Shown here one piece after another: positions 1 through 15,165 of a DNA stretch of 64,000 nt; position 1 is the first letter of the stretch, and every line of letters begins with the position of its first letter. This stretch comes from Leisingera sp. ANG-Vp. Its GTDB lineage: Bacteria > Pseudomonadota > Alphaproteobacteria > Rhodobacterales > Rhodobacteraceae. Where the stretch lies: the NCBI RefSeq assembly GCF_000813725.1, contig NZ_JWLD01000037.1, forward strand, positions 62,001 through 126,000. Direction: 5' to 3'. Below the pieces are notes generated by a model that was given only the letters and a program-made list of their open reading frames with translations, was not told the origin of the DNA and ran no database searches. The position numbers were made by a program, and so were the translations under genes.

Positions 1-428
1 AGCCGCTGGGCGATGAACGCATTGATATGGGCACGGTTTTCAGAAGAGACCCAGCTGTAGACACCGTGCAGGGCGATGATGTCAAAGGCTGCGGGCAGGT
101 CTGGAGTTTCCCCAAAATCCTCGAACGCCCGCTCGTGGAAATGCATGTTGGCCAGCCCCGCCTCTTGCGCAAGCTCGGCAGCGCCGGCCATGTGGGAAGG
201 GCTGAAGTCCATCGCGTGAAACTCGATGTCCGGATTTGCAGCTGCCAGAAGGTTGGCCGAGAACCCCTGGCCGCAGCCCAGCTCGCAATAGGTGACGCCT
301 TTGCCATTCAGGCCGTGCCGGTGGCCCTGGCTCATTGCGCCGAAGGCCAGAAGGGCCGGAGTCAGCTGGCTGTGGAAGTCATAAGTGTAGTCGATGCCGG
401 CGACATAGCCGGAAGTCCAATCGGTCAA
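1..428 (-). CDS. Class I SAM-dependent methyltransferase, N-terminal part (runs off left edge)
   Basis: This minus-strand frame stays open to the left window edge, so only the N-terminal ~142 residues are present. A glycine-rich SAM-binding loop (ELGCGQGFSANL) is followed about 20 residues later by an acidic strand (FHAMDFSPSHM) and then by FDIIALHGVYSWVS. That last motif is typical of methyltransferases related to the 'methyltransferase regulatory domain' group. I place the start at a TTG (position 428) because an AGGA lies about 7 bases upstream and the frame has no ATG. The substrate cannot be read from this fragment. The start is uncertain. Confidence 0.75.
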   Translation of the reverse strand, partial: MTDWTSGYVAGIDYTYDFHSQLTPALLAFGAMSQGHRHGLNGKGVTYCELGCGQGFSANLLAAANPDIEFHAMDFSPSHMAGAAELAQEAGLANMHFHERAFEDFGETPDLPAAFDIIALHGVYSWVSSENRAHINAFIAQR

Positions 429-636
429 GGCGGGATCCTGCTGGTTAGAAATAGAGTTCAGATTCTCAGCAGTTTTTTCGAAAACTTGTGAGGATGCGGT
501 TAACAGATCGCGGACTTCACCAAGCCGTGAGATCCCGCAATTTACGCAGGCCGAATGGCAACCGCTACTTACAATCTGCGGGCGAATCCGGAAGGTTAGG
601 ACGCCAGTCACTTCCACCTCGGATTTCGAAAGACCC

Positions 637-1593
637 ATGATGCGGATCATTTTTTCCTTCCAGACCCTGCCAGTTGAAATGCTGCCGGATCTGCCGGCAG
701 ACCTCCGCATTTTTCATTCAACGGAAACCCTTACTGTCGGGCCTTTGGCCGGCTGGGATGACCCCGCAAGTTTTTGGCAGGCCCGCAGGTCCTTCTGGCG
801 TTCCACACCGGTGTTTGACATGCCTGACGGAGAGAAATGGGACGCTGAACCCTGGATCCCGATCAACCCGCAAGCAAGCCGCTTTCTCCTCGAACTGGTG
901 AAGAAAGGACCACCTATTGAAGATGATTGGCCCTTTGCTGAACCGGAGCCAATGGAGGAAGTTGTCCAGCAAGCAGATACGATAGAGGTATGGAGCAGCT
1001 CGTCCGCTGACGAAACATTGGGGCTATGGCGTTTGCTTGAGGATGTTTCCCGCCTGCGTTCTGATCCGGCGGCCCTGCGCATTCGCAGTTTCAAGAAGCA
1101 GCTCCGTACCTTCGAAGATCAGGCCCTTTGGCTTCAGCTGATCGGCGGGCGGCAAGATTGTCCGGTTCCGGCAAGGCTGGTTTCACCTGAGGAGCAGGAG
1201 AAAATGCGAAGCCTTGGAAGAGCCGCGGCGGGCCTTCCGCAAAACTGGCCCGGGGCTTGGCGAACAGATCCCGATGCAGCGGGTGTGTTTTCAGTCCTAA
1301 GGGGGCGGATCCCCGATCCGGCAACGGGGCTGACAAATATCCGCTCCCGCCTGCTGAGCGCGGCGCAGAGCCGGTGGATGAAGATGACCCGGGTTGTGGG
1401 CGATGCCATGGTCAAGGGCTGGGACGATGCCGATCAATTAAACGTCGGAATTCTGCAAATGGAGCTTGAGGCGATGGCACAGCTTGAGTTGCCGCTTGTC
1501 GAGATAACGGGCCAGGGAGCCATGCGGCACTGCGAGGTCCGCCTTACAGAGCAAGGGAATGTGCTCAAGGCCCGTTTGGCCGGAGCCGGCTGA
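637..1593 (+). CDS. DUF1835/DUF3658-like protein
   Basis: A 318-residue soluble protein of unknown function starting at tandem ATG codons. The N-terminal half contains TVGPLAGWDDPASFWQARR, which fits the DUF1835 pattern of a VGPL turn followed by a W..aRR helix. Around residue 118 the segment VWSSSSADETLGLWRLL fits the second conserved block of that family. The C-terminal ~100 residues look like the winged-helix-like DUF3658 region. There is no signal peptide or membrane segment. It stands alone between the methyltransferase and the convergent ATP synthase operon. The family assignment comes from pattern memory and is moderate; no biochemical role is proposed. Confidence 0.6.
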   Translation: MMRIIFSFQTLPVEMLPDLPADLRIFHSTETLTVGPLAGWDDPASFWQARRSFWRSTPVFDMPDGEKWDAEPWIPINPQASRFLLELVKKGPPIEDDWPFAEPEPMEEVVQQADTIEVWSSSSADETLGLWRLLEDVSRLRSDPAALRIRSFKKQLRTFEDQALWLQLIGGRQDCPVPARLVSPEEQEKMRSLGRAAAGLPQNWPGAWRTDPDAAGVFSVLRGRIPDPATGLTNIRSRLLSAAQSRWMKMTRVVGDAMVKGWDDADQLNVGILQMELEAMAQLELPLVEITGQGAMRHCEVRLTEQGNVLKARLAGAG

Positions 1594-1624
1594 CCCAAAG
1601 CTGCCGGCTCAATACCGGCAGCGG

Positions 1625-1656
1625 ACAAAAAAACCGGCCCCCAAGGGAGCCGGTTT
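1625..1656 (-). terminator. Intrinsic terminator of the atp operon
   Basis: An 8-bp perfect stem (AAACCGGC at 1631-1638 pairing with GCCGGTTT at 1649-1656) encloses a 10-base loop. Read on the minus strand it runs into seven T residues. It lies 26 bases past the end of atpC. A second hairpin without a T run (GCTGCCGG/CCGGCAGC, 1600-1622) sits beside it just after the convergent plus-strand gene. Confidence 0.85.
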
Positions 1657-1681
1657 CAAAATCGTCCAATCCGCGTCTGGA

Positions 1682-2095
1682 TCAGAGGGACATGTGGGTG
1701 CCCAGGGCTTCCATGTCGGCCAGCAGCTTGGCTGCGTCCTCGACCAGGCCGTGCGGCTGGTCTTCCTCTTTCGCGGTCTTGTACATCTCGCGGGCTTCCT
1801 CGATCAGCGCGTTCATCTGATCGCGGGTCATTTCAGCCATCGGGATCGCGCGCTCGGCCAGAACCGACAGGCTGTCGCCTGCGATTTCGGCAAAGCCGCC
1901 GGTGACCAGATAGTCCGCGTTGCCTTCCGGGCTTTCGACCTTCAGCACGCCGGGGCGCAGGGTGGTGATGGTCGGCGCGTGCTGAGGCATCGCCGTCATG
2001 TCACCCTCGGAACCCGGGATCTGAACCGCGCTCGCCTGCAGCGAAGCCAGGCTCCGCTCGGGGCTCACGAGGTCGAATTGCATCGTTTGTGCCAT
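1682..2095 (-). CDS. atpC: ATP synthase F1 subunit epsilon
   Basis: A 137-residue subunit epsilon, the last gene of the atpHAGDC operon. The N-terminal [16 protein letters not shown] begins the beta-sandwich domain and [19 protein letters not shown] is the typical early epsilon motif. The C-terminal helical domain (about residues 90-137) is present. It belongs to the central stalk and can inhibit ATP hydrolysis. It is separated from atpD by 57 bases and followed by a strong terminator. Confidence 0.96.
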   Translation of the reverse strand: MAQTMQFDLVSPERSLASLQASAVQIPGSEGDMTAMPQHAPTITTLRPGVLKVESPEGNADYLVTGGFAEIAGDSLSVLAERAIPMAEMTRDQMNALIEEAREMYKTAKEEDQPHGLVEDAAKLLADMEALGTHMSL

Positions 2096-2152
2096 TGGGG
2101 CCTCCTTTCAGGGTTCCCCTGCCCCGCCAGCGGCGCAGGGGAAAATCCGTGC

Positions 2153-3598
<1,446 letters not shown>

Positions 3599-4474
3599 TT
3601 AGAGCGCCTCAGCGCCCGAAATGATTTCAATCAGCTCGTTGGTGATCACGGCCTGACGGGAACGGTTGAACTCGATGGTCAGCTTGTCGATCATATCGCC
3701 CGCGTTGCGGGTCGCGTTGTCCATCGCGCTCATCCGGGCACCCTGTTCGGATGCGCCGTTTTCCAGCAGCCCCGAGAAGATCTGGGTTGCCACGCCGCGC
3801 GGCAGCAGGTCCGCCAGGATCTGCTCTTCGCCGGGCTCGTAGTCATAAACCGCAGCCGGGCTCTCGGACTCGCCGCCCTCATAGGAGGCCGGGATGATCT
3901 GCTGAGCGGTCGGGATCTGGGTCACGACGTTGACGAACTCCGCGAAGAAGATCGTGGCAACATCGAATTCACCAGCATCGAACCGGGTCAGGATGTCCTT
4001 GGCGATGCTCTGCGCGTTGGCATAGCCGATGCGCTTCACTTCGCTCAGGTCCACATGGCCGACGAAATCATCGCCCAGGTCGCGCTTCAGGGCGTCGCGG
4101 CCCTTTTTGCCGACGGTCAGAACCTTGACCGTCTTGCCCGCGGCCTTCAGCTCGGCCGCCTTCTGGCGGGCGAGCTTGGCAATGTTCGAGTTGAAGCCGC
4201 CGCACAGACCGCGCTCGGCAGTCATCACGACCAGCAGCTGAACCTGGTCCGAGCCGGTGCCGCGGAGCAGCTTGGGCGCGGAGTCGGAGCCGCCGACCGA
4301 GGCCGCCAGCCCTGCCATCACGGCATTGAACCGCTTGGTGTAGGGCCGGGAATCCTCGGCAGCTTCCTGGGCGCGGCGAAGTTTCGCCGCGGCCACCATT
4401 TGCATGGCTTTGGTGATCTTGCGGGTCGATTTGACCGACTCGATCCTGTTTTTAAGGTCCTTGAGAGAAGGCAT
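3599..4474 (-). CDS. atpG: ATP synthase F1 subunit gamma
   Basis: The 291-residue rotating shaft subunit. It begins [20 protein letters not shown] and has the conserved [14 protein letters not shown] block near residue 85. The C-terminal signature [18 protein letters not shown] is followed by the long helix ending in [12 protein letters not shown]. It sits 15 bases downstream of atpA and 21 bases upstream of atpD, consistent with one F1 transcript. Confidence 0.97.
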   Translation of the reverse strand: MPSLKDLKNRIESVKSTRKITKAMQMVAAAKLRRAQEAAEDSRPYTKRFNAVMAGLAASVGGSDSAPKLLRGTGSDQVQLLVVMTAERGLCGGFNSNIAKLARQKAAELKAAGKTVKVLTVGKKGRDALKRDLGDDFVGHVDLSEVKRIGYANAQSIAKDILTRFDAGEFDVATIFFAEFVNVVTQIPTAQQIIPASYEGGESESPAAVYDYEPGEEQILADLLPRGVATQIFSGLLENGASEQGARMSAMDNATRNAGDMIDKLTIEFNRSRQAVITNELIEIISGAEAL

Positions 4475-4489
4475 GTCCCGTCTCTCTCC

Positions 4490-6028
<1,539 letters not shown>

Positions 6029-6589
6029 TTATCCGACCTCTTTCATTGCATTCTGTAGGGAGTTGAGCTTGGAGCGGATCGAGCTGTCGATCATCTTCGA
6101 GCCCACTTTAACGACAAGTCCGCCGATGATGGAGGCATCGACGGAAGCATTAATGGTAACTTTCTTGCCCACGCGCTCGGCCAGGGTCTTGGCTAGCTTT
6201 TCGCTTTGGGTCTTGGTCAGCGCCTTGGCCGAAACCACTTCGGCGGTGACTTCGCCGCGGGCGTCAGCCAGGCGGGCGCGCAGCGCGTCAACCAGCGCAG
6301 GCACCACAAACAGGCGGCGCTTGTCGGCCATCAGAGCCAAGGTATTGCGCAGGACGGGATCAATGCCCATCTTGTCTGCCACCGCGGTGATAGCGGCGCC
6401 CTGCTCTTCGCGCGACACGAGCGGCGAGTGGATCAGATTGTTGAGGTCTTCGCTGTCAGCCAGCGCGGCTGCCAGGTCATTGATGCTGGATTCAAGGCTG
6501 TCGAGCGCCTTGTTTTCTTCCGCGATGTCGAACACCGCCGTGGCATAGCGCGCAGCAATGCCTGCAGAAATCGAAGCTGGTTCGGACAC
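6029..6589 (-). CDS. atpH: ATP synthase F1 subunit delta
   Basis: The first gene of the F1 operon, encoding the peripheral-stalk delta (OSCP-like) subunit of 186 residues. The frame stays open to 6670. I chose the GTG at 6589 because a GGAAGG ribosome-binding site lies six bases upstream; an in-frame GTG at 6595 touches that site directly. The resulting N terminus, (M)SEPASISAGIAARYATAVFD, is the usual alphaproteobacterial one. The C-terminal GGLVVKVGSKMIDSSIRSKL motif is conserved. F0 genes are absent here, as expected for Rhodobacteraceae. Confidence 0.94.
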   Translation of the reverse strand: MSEPASISAGIAARYATAVFDIAEENKALDSLESSINDLAAALADSEDLNNLIHSPLVSREEQGAAITAVADKMGIDPVLRNTLALMADKRRLFVVPALVDALRARLADARGEVTAEVVSAKALTKTQSEKLAKTLAERVGKKVTINASVDASIIGGLVVKVGSKMIDSSIRSKLNSLQNAMKEVG

Positions 6590-7085
6590 GTCCACCCTTC
6601 CGATATGTTTTTGGCCCCGGTTGGCATACCTGGCCACAGGCGGCGTCCGGGGGCGTGAGTCATCCCCCATTGGCAGCGGGGCGTTGAAATCAGCGTGGGT
6701 CTAGCAGAGCGGATGCGACCTATCAACTCTCTATAACGGTAACATTGGAAAGCAAGTTTTATGCGTTTTCAATGGCTTGCGTGAAGTGCGGCCCTTTGAC
6801 CACAGTATATTATTAAAAAAGTGCGGCTGAACTGCAGGATTTGGCGATTCCGGATAGCGGCATTTGAGGCAAAAAACGTCACATATGGAGGGAAAACCAC
6901 CCAAACGGGCAGTGACGGCAGATTTCGGGAATCGAAATGCAACGCCGTTTTGCCGCCTCTTGGCCCTCTGGAAGGAAAGGCGCGCCTTTTCCTGCGGCGA
7001 AGCGCCCCGGATGCTGGACAAACCCATGCTTCAGCGCAATTGTAACGTTTATCGTAAAAATAGATTCAACTGATAGACCGATAGT
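6590..7085. other. Intergenic region with divergent promoters
   Basis: This 496-base gap separates atpH (minus) from the RTX gene (plus) and should hold promoters for both. On the minus strand a TATAGA hexamer near 6730 could be the -10 of the atp promoter, with only a weak -35. The plus-strand stretch just before 7086 is AT-rich (TTTATCGTAAAAATAGATTC) and could drive the RTX gene. A few short open frames here have no convincing start site or composition, so I see no gene. Confidence 0.5.
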
Positions 7086-8918
7086 ATGCTCGCCGTTATC
7101 CTGATGGCCACGGCCGGTGTCGCCGCCGCAGCTGCCGTCATTGACACCATCAACGACGAAGACGACATCCCCCTCCCTCCTGAAGAGCCGGAACCGCAAC
7201 CTGAACCGGAGCCAGAACCGGAGCCGGAGCCGCAACCCGAGCCTGAACCGGAACCAGAGCCTGAACGTGAGGAAACCGTTCGGGGCACAGCCGGAGATGA
7301 CGAGATTGAGCTTTTCAGCGGCCAGACCGGGTTCGGACTGGATGGCAACGACACTCTCGGCAACCGCTACGAAGACAGTGTCACAGTCTACGGCGGCGCA
7401 GGAGATGACCTTCTGCACTCCGGCAACCATGGTGCGGCGGCAGGCGGAGAGGGGAACGACACGATTGACGCCGGCTTCTTTAACGAAGTGACAGGCGGTT
7501 CGGGAGATGACCTGATCGATACCGCCCACACGTCAGAGATTGATGGCGGCAGCGGCAACGACACGATTGACGCAAACGGCCACAGCACGATCTCGGGCGG
7601 CAGCGGCAACGATGTGATTAACGGCGGCTGGGAAAGCCGCGTTGCAGGCGGGGGCGGCAGCGACACGTTGTACGGCGGCAGAGGAAGCACGCTCGGCGGC
7701 GGTGCCGGGGACGACGAGATTCACTCCTGGGCCAGCACCGGCGCGCGCTCCTACATCTACGGCGGTCAAGGAGCGGATTTTCTGACCAACGTCGGCAACG
7801 CCAGCCTCGACGGCGGTGCAGGCAACGACACATTGAGCTTCCTCGACACTGGCCGGGCCGGCGTTTTGAGCGGTGGTGATGGTGCAGACGAATTCAACAT
7901 CGGCACACGGGGCACTCGCAGTTTCAGCCCGGATGACGCGGTTATTATCGCCCGCATAGAAGACTTCGACCCTGAAGAAGATGTTCTGGTACTCAATACC
8001 GGCGATTTCATCGACTGGCCTGTATACGACATTGTGTCATTCGAAACACGCTCTGCCGACGGCGACACCGAGGTGCTGATACATCTGCCGGTTTCCGAAG
8101 ATAATCCTACCGGGCAGTTCGACACCGCCGCTATTCTGCTCGAGGGCGTCCGCAATTTTTCAGCGGATCACATCCGGCTGGTCAACGACGGCCAGGAGGT
8201 TGAGCCGGTAGTCGGCGATGATACTGATGAAGCGTACAGCAGCACGGTTTCGTCTTCCTACTACACCTTTGGCGGCGATGACACCGTTGAAGCCGGAGGT
8301 ATTCGTAATGTGGTCAGGCTGGGGAGCGGCAATGACGTGCTGACAGCCACCAGCCAAAGCCTGTCGGTGAAAGCCGGCAGCGGCGATGATGCTATAGTCT
8401 GGACCCCCGCCGAAGTTTCGGATCAGAGCAGCGACATCCGTCTGGGCCCGGGCGACGATACGCTGACGGCCAGCGGTGACAATCTCCTGATCGATTCCGG
8501 GCAAGGCTCGGATGTCATCAACCTGCCGCGGGAAGCCGGCCCGGACATCGAAATCTGGAGCGAAGGCGGCGGCGCAGAGCTGACCATCGGCATGCAGCAC
8601 AAGGTGGCCATCTATGAGAGCGGCGACCAGGTGACCCTGAACGTCTACCCCGAGCATCTGGAACGCGGTCCGGCGCTGCTGGAACTGCATGAATCCGACA
8701 TAACCGATCTCTCGGTAGCGCTGAACCTGCCGCCTGACATTGACGGCCCGATCGAAGTTACCCGGGAATACGACTCCAGCGAGCCGCAGCTTGAACGTAT
8801 CCGGTACACATTCTCGGCACAGGACGGAACCGATCTGCTGGTTCTGGATGTTCTTGCAGACTCCGAGGGCGTTTCCGCGGATAATGTCGCGATCAACCGG
8901 AACGTGATGTTTGAGTGA
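7086..8918 (+). CDS. RTX-type calcium-binding repeat protein
   Basis: A 610-residue, very acidic protein. Residues 1-20 (MLAVILMATAGVAAAAAVID) form a hydrophobic leader with no basic residues. A proline-glutamate tract of PEPEPQ-like repeats covers about residues 30-60. From about 65 to 275 there are many GG-x-G-(N/D)-D-x-(I/L) nonapeptides, the hallmark of calcium-binding parallel beta-roll (RTX) proteins. A second, more degenerate repeat block lies near residues 385-475. It is probably surface-exposed or exported, but no type I secretion genes are adjacent. No catalytic domain was recognised. The next gene shares the leader. Confidence 0.85.
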   Translation: MLAVILMATAGVAAAAAVIDTINDEDDIPLPPEEPEPQPEPEPEPEPEPQPEPEPEPEPEREETVRGTAGDDEIELFSGQTGFGLDGNDTLGNRYEDSVTVYGGAGDDLLHSGNHGAAAGGEGNDTIDAGFFNEVTGGSGDDLIDTAHTSEIDGGSGNDTIDANGHSTISGGSGNDVINGGWESRVAGGGGSDTLYGGRGSTLGGGAGDDEIHSWASTGARSYIYGGQGADFLTNVGNASLDGGAGNDTLSFLDTGRAGVLSGGDGADEFNIGTRGTRSFSPDDAVIIARIEDFDPEEDVLVLNTGDFIDWPVYDIVSFETRSADGDTEVLIHLPVSEDNPTGQFDTAAILLEGVRNFSADHIRLVNDGQEVEPVVGDDTDEAYSSTVSSSYYTFGGDDTVEAGGIRNVVRLGSGNDVLTATSQSLSVKAGSGDDAIVWTPAEVSDQSSDIRLGPGDDTLTASGDNLLIDSGQGSDVINLPREAGPDIEIWSEGGGAELTIGMQHKVAIYESGDQVTLNVYPEHLERGPALLELHESDITDLSVALNLPPDIDGPIEVTREYDSSEPQLERIRYTFSAQDGTDLLVLDVLADSEGVSADNVAINRNVMFE

Positions 8919-8984
8919 CCGCCGCGGTTTTCATAGCAGTTTTCATGCCGGCTGAGGCCGGGCGTTCAATAGGAAGGGAATTCA

Positions 8985-9785
8985 ATGCTCGCAGCTATTC
9001 TCCTTGCAACTGCAGGCGTGGCCATTGCCGCAGCCGTGATTGACAGCAGCGAAGATGAAGGCGCCAGCGACGGCACGCCGCCAATCGAGGAAGACGGGCT
9101 GACCGTTGTCGCAGAGGACGGCGAACCGGAGCAGATTGACCTTGAGACACTGGAAGAGGTTGACGGCGCACAAGTGTTCGAGGGCAGCGAAGAAAATGAA
9201 ACGATCTACATTGATCCGGACACCACAAGCGAGTTCAGCATCCAGCTGAACAGCGGCGGAGCGGATACCGTGGTCACCGGGCTTGGCCAGTTCATCGACA
9301 CCAGAGATGATGAGGAGGCCGACGCCGAGGAAAACGCTGATACCGTCCGCCTAGTTTACACGCCTGATGCAGCGGAAGAATTGTTTGAAAACGGCTCGGT
9401 GCGTAGTCTGTATTATATGGACAGCAATGATGTTCTGGAACTGGAGTTTCCCGAGGGAAGCGACGGTACTGTATTGCCGGTTCACATCACCCAAGAATTC
9501 CAACCCGGCCCTGCATGCTGTTCCAGCGGGGAGAACATTTGGATGACCCTGGTATACGTCCCGGCCGGCGTCGAATACTCGGAGGAAGAATTGGAAGCCA
9601 GCTACGGGCACAACTGGGAGGAGTTCGGAATGGTGCCGATAGCGGACTTTTATCTGGGAGAGCGCGGCGATATCGACCGAACGCACGAGGGCGGTGAGCG
9701 GATCGAGTGGGACGATGTCACTGCACCGCCTATCCTGACCAGCAATCTGCCGATAGCGCCTAGGATTTTTGTCGACTTCTTCTGA
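8985..9785 (+). CDS. Acidic secreted or membrane-tethered protein with the same leader as the RTX protein
   Basis: 266 residues. The first 20 (MLAAILLATAGVAIAAAVID) are nearly identical to the leader of the preceding RTX protein, and an acidic stretch follows at once. The body keeps a degenerate repeat feel (LNSGGADTVVTGLGQFID), with a CC pair at residues 177-178 (GPACCSS), but lacks full RTX nonapeptides. An AGGAAGGG ribosome-binding site lies just upstream of the ATG. It probably arose with its neighbour by duplication of the leader region and the two may be co-transcribed. Function unknown. Confidence 0.7.
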   Translation: MLAAILLATAGVAIAAAVIDSSEDEGASDGTPPIEEDGLTVVAEDGEPEQIDLETLEEVDGAQVFEGSEENETIYIDPDTTSEFSIQLNSGGADTVVTGLGQFIDTRDDEEADAEENADTVRLVYTPDAAEELFENGSVRSLYYMDSNDVLELEFPEGSDGTVLPVHITQEFQPGPACCSSGENIWMTLVYVPAGVEYSEEELEASYGHNWEEFGMVPIADFYLGERGDIDRTHEGGERIEWDDVTAPPILTSNLPIAPRIFVDFF

Positions 9786-9794
9786 AAACCGCCC

Positions 9795-10541
9795 TCAGAC
9801 CGGTTCCGGCATCGGGTTCGACAGCCCCTCCAGCACCCGGATCCGGCTGGGGGTCTTGCTGCGGATCATCTGGCCCTTCTGCGGGTAGGTCTGCTTGCTG
9901 ACCTCGACCATGAACACGCCGCCCGCGATCATTGCGGGCAGCTTGCGGCCCATTTTCTCCAGCATGCCGCCGGACTTCAGCCAGAACCGCTTGTGGCTCG
10001 GCAGCCGGTACAGCGCTGCGGTGTGCTGTTCGATGGCAAACTGGTGATCGCGCAGCTGAGCTTCCAGCTGGCGCAGCGTATAGGGGCGGCCAAAACCGAA
10101 GGGCGTCCGGTCTGAACGCGCCCAAAAGCCCGCCCGGTTCGGAACAACGAAAATCGCCCGCCCCCCGGGGCCCAGCACCCGCCAGCATTCCTCCAGCAGC
10201 TTGGTCGGCTGTTCCGATGTCTCCAGCCCGTGCATCACAACCAGCCTGTCGATGCGGCCGGTGTCGATGGGCCAGCTGGTTTCCTCGCACAGCACCGAAA
10301 CATTGGGCAGGCCCGCAGGCCATTGCATCACCCCCTGCGGCCCCGGCATCAGCGCCATCACCCGCCGGGCGCCGGGCAGATAGGGGCGCAGCAGCGGCGC
10401 GGCGAAACCGAAGCCCGCAACGGTCTGGCCCTCAGCCTCCGGCCACAGCTCCAGCAGGCGGCCGCGGATCGAGGCCTGCGCGGCGCGCCCCAGCGTGCTG
10501 CGGTAGTAAAAATTCCTCAGATCCTGAACATCAAGATGCAT
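9795..10541 (-). CDS. SAM-dependent methyltransferase (class I-like)
   Basis: A 248-residue protein with a methyltransferase fold resembling the family often found beside gloB in Rhodobacteraceae. The C-terminal half of the Rossmann fold is clear: [20 protein letters not shown] followed by [19 protein letters not shown], the usual post-motif III pattern. The first glycine loop (VAGFGFAAP) is degenerate, so activity is uncertain. I start at ATG 10541 ([15 protein letters not shown]) with GAAGGAG 12 bases upstream, rather than at codons that would overlap the divergent gloB. The substrate is unknown. Confidence 0.75.
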   Translation of the reverse strand: MHLDVQDLRNFYYRSTLGRAAQASIRGRLLELWPEAEGQTVAGFGFAAPLLRPYLPGARRVMALMPGPQGVMQWPAGLPNVSVLCEETSWPIDTGRIDRLVVMHGLETSEQPTKLLEECWRVLGPGGRAIFVVPNRAGFWARSDRTPFGFGRPYTLRQLEAQLRDHQFAIEQHTAALYRLPSHKRFWLKSGGMLEKMGRKLPAMIAGGVFMVEVSKQTYPQKGQMIRSKTPSRIRVLEGLSNPMPEPV

Positions 10542-10596
10542 TGCGGGCGCCCGCTCCTTCAGCCAATCTGGGCGCAGTTTAGCAATGTAAAGGCGA

Positions 10597-11370
10597 ATGG
10601 CCATGCCTCTTGAGATCATCACCCTGCCCTGCCTGTCGGATAACTATGCCTTTTTGATCCATAATCCGGCTTCGGGCGAAACCGCGCTGGTGGATGCGCC
10701 CGAAGCGGGCGCGATCCGGGACGCACTGAACGCGCGCGGCTGGGGGCTGGATTGGATCCTGCTGACCCATCACCACTGGGACCATGTGGATGGAGCAGCA
10801 AAACTTCAGATGGAATTTGGCGCCAAGATCATTGGAGCGGCCACCGATGCCCACCGCCTGCCGGAACTGGACCTGGCGGTCGAAGACGGCGGCAGCTTCA
10901 CGCTGCTGGGCGAAGACGTGCATGTGATGGATGTTTCCGGCCATACAGTGGGACATATCGCCTTTCACATGCCTGGCACTGATGCCGTGTTCACTGCTGA
11001 CAGCCTGATGGCCCTTGGCTGCGGCCGGCTGTTTGAAGGCACCCCGCCCCAGATGTGGAAAAGCCTGTCGCGTCTTGCCGCGCTGCCGCCGCAAACTATG
11101 GTTTACTCAGGGCATGAATACACCCAGTCTAACGGTGCATTTGCGGTCACCGTGGACCCCGGCAACCCGGCGTTGCAGGCGCGTGTCCATGATATCGCAA
11201 AGGCCCGTGAAAACGGTGTGCCGACGGTGCCATCCTCCTTGCAGCTGGAGCTGGACACCAACCCTTTCCTGCGGGCCGGTGACGCTGCCGTGAGAGCAAA
11301 CCTGGGCATGGAAGGCGCTGAAGACGCAGATGTTTTTGCCGAAATCCGCAAGCGCAAAGACAATTTCTGA
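10597..11370 (+). CDS. gloB: Hydroxyacylglutathione hydrolase (glyoxalase II)
   Basis: A 257-residue metallo-beta-lactamase-fold enzyme that hydrolyses S-D-lactoylglutathione in methylglyoxal detoxification. The metal motif [10 protein letters not shown] is at residues 57-66, with further ligands in SGHTVGHI and the late SGHEYTQSN. The C-terminal substrate domain ends in [11 protein letters not shown], typical of GloB. The start may be this ATG or the second one six bases downstream ([17 protein letters not shown]). It is divergent from the methyltransferase, with 55 bases between. Confidence 0.95.
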   Translation: MAMPLEIITLPCLSDNYAFLIHNPASGETALVDAPEAGAIRDALNARGWGLDWILLTHHHWDHVDGAAKLQMEFGAKIIGAATDAHRLPELDLAVEDGGSFTLLGEDVHVMDVSGHTVGHIAFHMPGTDAVFTADSLMALGCGRLFEGTPPQMWKSLSRLAALPPQTMVYSGHEYTQSNGAFAVTVDPGNPALQARVHDIAKARENGVPTVPSSLQLELDTNPFLRAGDAAVRANLGMEGAEDADVFAEIRKRKDNF

Positions 11371-11549
11371 ACAAATCAAGGGGTCCAGAGGGCAACAGGG
11401 AGAAAATATTTGTGACCCCAAAATGCAGAAAAGCCCTTGAAGCCGGCGCGCTATCAACCAAACTCTAACCTTATAAGCACATGGTTGAACTGAGGGGATG
11501 GTTAACGCCGACCCCGTACCGGCCAACCCAAGATCAGAGGAGCACGCCC

Positions 11550-13873
<2,324 letters not shown>

Positions 13874-13874
<1 letters not shown>

Positions 13875-14863
13875 TGCGCCTTGCAGCACTGATAACAGCA
13901 ACATCGCTCGCCGCGCCCGCCGCGGCGGGCGATTTTCTTTTGCAGTTCCCGCTGGACTGCACCTTGGGCGAAGACTGCCACATCCAGCAGTTTGTCGACC
14001 ACGATCCCAGCCCAGAAGCTTCGGATTTCACTTGCGGCACGCTCAGCTATGACGGCCACAAAGGCACCGATTTCGCCCTGCCCTACCTATCGGACATGCA
14101 GGCGGGCGCCCAGGTGCGCGCAGCTGCGGACGGGGTGGTTCTGGGCACCCGTGACAGCATGGCTGACACCTATGCTACTGAAGAGAACGCAGCCGCCATC
14201 GAAGGCAAGGAATGCGGAAACGGCGTGATCCTGCGTCACGCCGATGGCTGGGAAACACAGTACTGCCACATGAAACGCGGTTCGGTTCAGGTGCAGAAGG
14301 GCATGAAGGTTACAGCGGGCGATGTGCTGGGCGAAGTCGGCCTCTCCGGCAAGACCCAGTTCCCGCATCTGCATCTCTCGGTGCGCAAGGACGGCGCGGT
14401 GGTGGACCCTTTTGCGCCGGACCAGCTGGGCACTTGCGGCGCGGCACCTGCGGACACGCTTTGGGCCGAGCTGCCGCCCTACCAGCCCGGCGGTGTCCTG
14501 GGGGCCGGGTTCAGCACGGCTATTCCGGACTACGGCGCGGTCAGGGCGGGCTCCGCGGATGAAGCGCCGCTGGCACCGGATGCGCCTGCTTTTGTTTTCT
14601 GGGCCTACGCCTTTGGCGGCCAGGCAGGTGACACACTGGAACTCACTGTGACCGGTCCCGGCGGCGAGCTTGTGTCGCACAGCGAAGCCCTGCCCAAGAA
14701 CCAGGCGCAGTTTTTCCGCGCCGCCGGCCGCCGCCTGCGCGGCGGTGCCTGGCCTGCGGGCACCTATTCGGGTACCGCCCGGCTGCTGCGGGATGGGCAA
14801 GAGATCGACCGGTTTCTCAGCAGCATGGAAATACCCCAGGAAGACAGCGCAGCCTCGCAATGA
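13874..14863 (+). CDS. M23 family metallopeptidase (LytM-type)
   Basis: A 329-residue exported protein. Residues 1-19 form a signal peptide ending AAPAAAG. The LytM core has HKGTDFALP (first zinc ligands), then GNGVILRHADGWETQYCHM and the HLHLSVR motif (H-x-H) near residue 175. Members cleave or remodel peptidoglycan cross-links in the periplasm. The C-terminal ~140 residues form an Ig-like extension of unknown role. Its ATG overlaps the clpA stop codon, so it is probably translationally coupled to clpA, an uncommon pairing. Confidence 0.9.
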
Positions 14864-14872
14864 TACGCTGCC

Positions 14873-14945
14873 GCAGCCGCCGCGGCGGCTGCCCGGCCCA
14901 ACGGGCGCGGTTGTCCCTTGGGGCAGCCTGGCGCCGGGCGGGAGC
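14873..14945. repeat. Structured intergenic repeat, copy 1
   Basis: A perfect 20-bp palindrome (14873-14892) is followed by GGCCCAACGGG (14895-14905), an 8-bp hairpin (GGTTGTCC/GGGCAGCC, 14909-14928) and CGGGCGGGAGC (14935-14945). The same flanks recur at 57697-57746 around a different but equally well paired hairpin. It lies between two convergent genes in a 302-base gap (14864-15165) that otherwise holds only GC-rich inverted repeats and no gene. Confidence 0.75.
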
Positions 14946-15165
14946 GCGCCGGGCGGCACTCCAGCACATCCTCCGGTCCGCCGCCGATTTGATAACGCCC
15001 GCTTTCGCAATAGTTTAAAGGGAGCCCTACTGCCCGGTGGGGCAGCAACCCGTGTGTAACTAGTAAGCTTGTCTCCATTAGTGAAGCGGGTTGCACCCGC
15101 CACCGGTCCGCCTACGGTACGTCCACAGCTGCCCTGTCAGCTTCCGGTACGGATTGCGCTGCATC

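Noticed and set aside
6731-7073. Several short open frames between atpH and the RTX gene
   Set aside because: No ribosome-binding sites of note, mutually overlapping frames, no recognisable protein features.
7195-7262. CRISPR or tandem DNA repeat in the CCGGAGCCAGAACC-like tract
   Set aside because: It is the coding sequence of a Pro-Glu linker in the RTX protein, in frame and without spacers.
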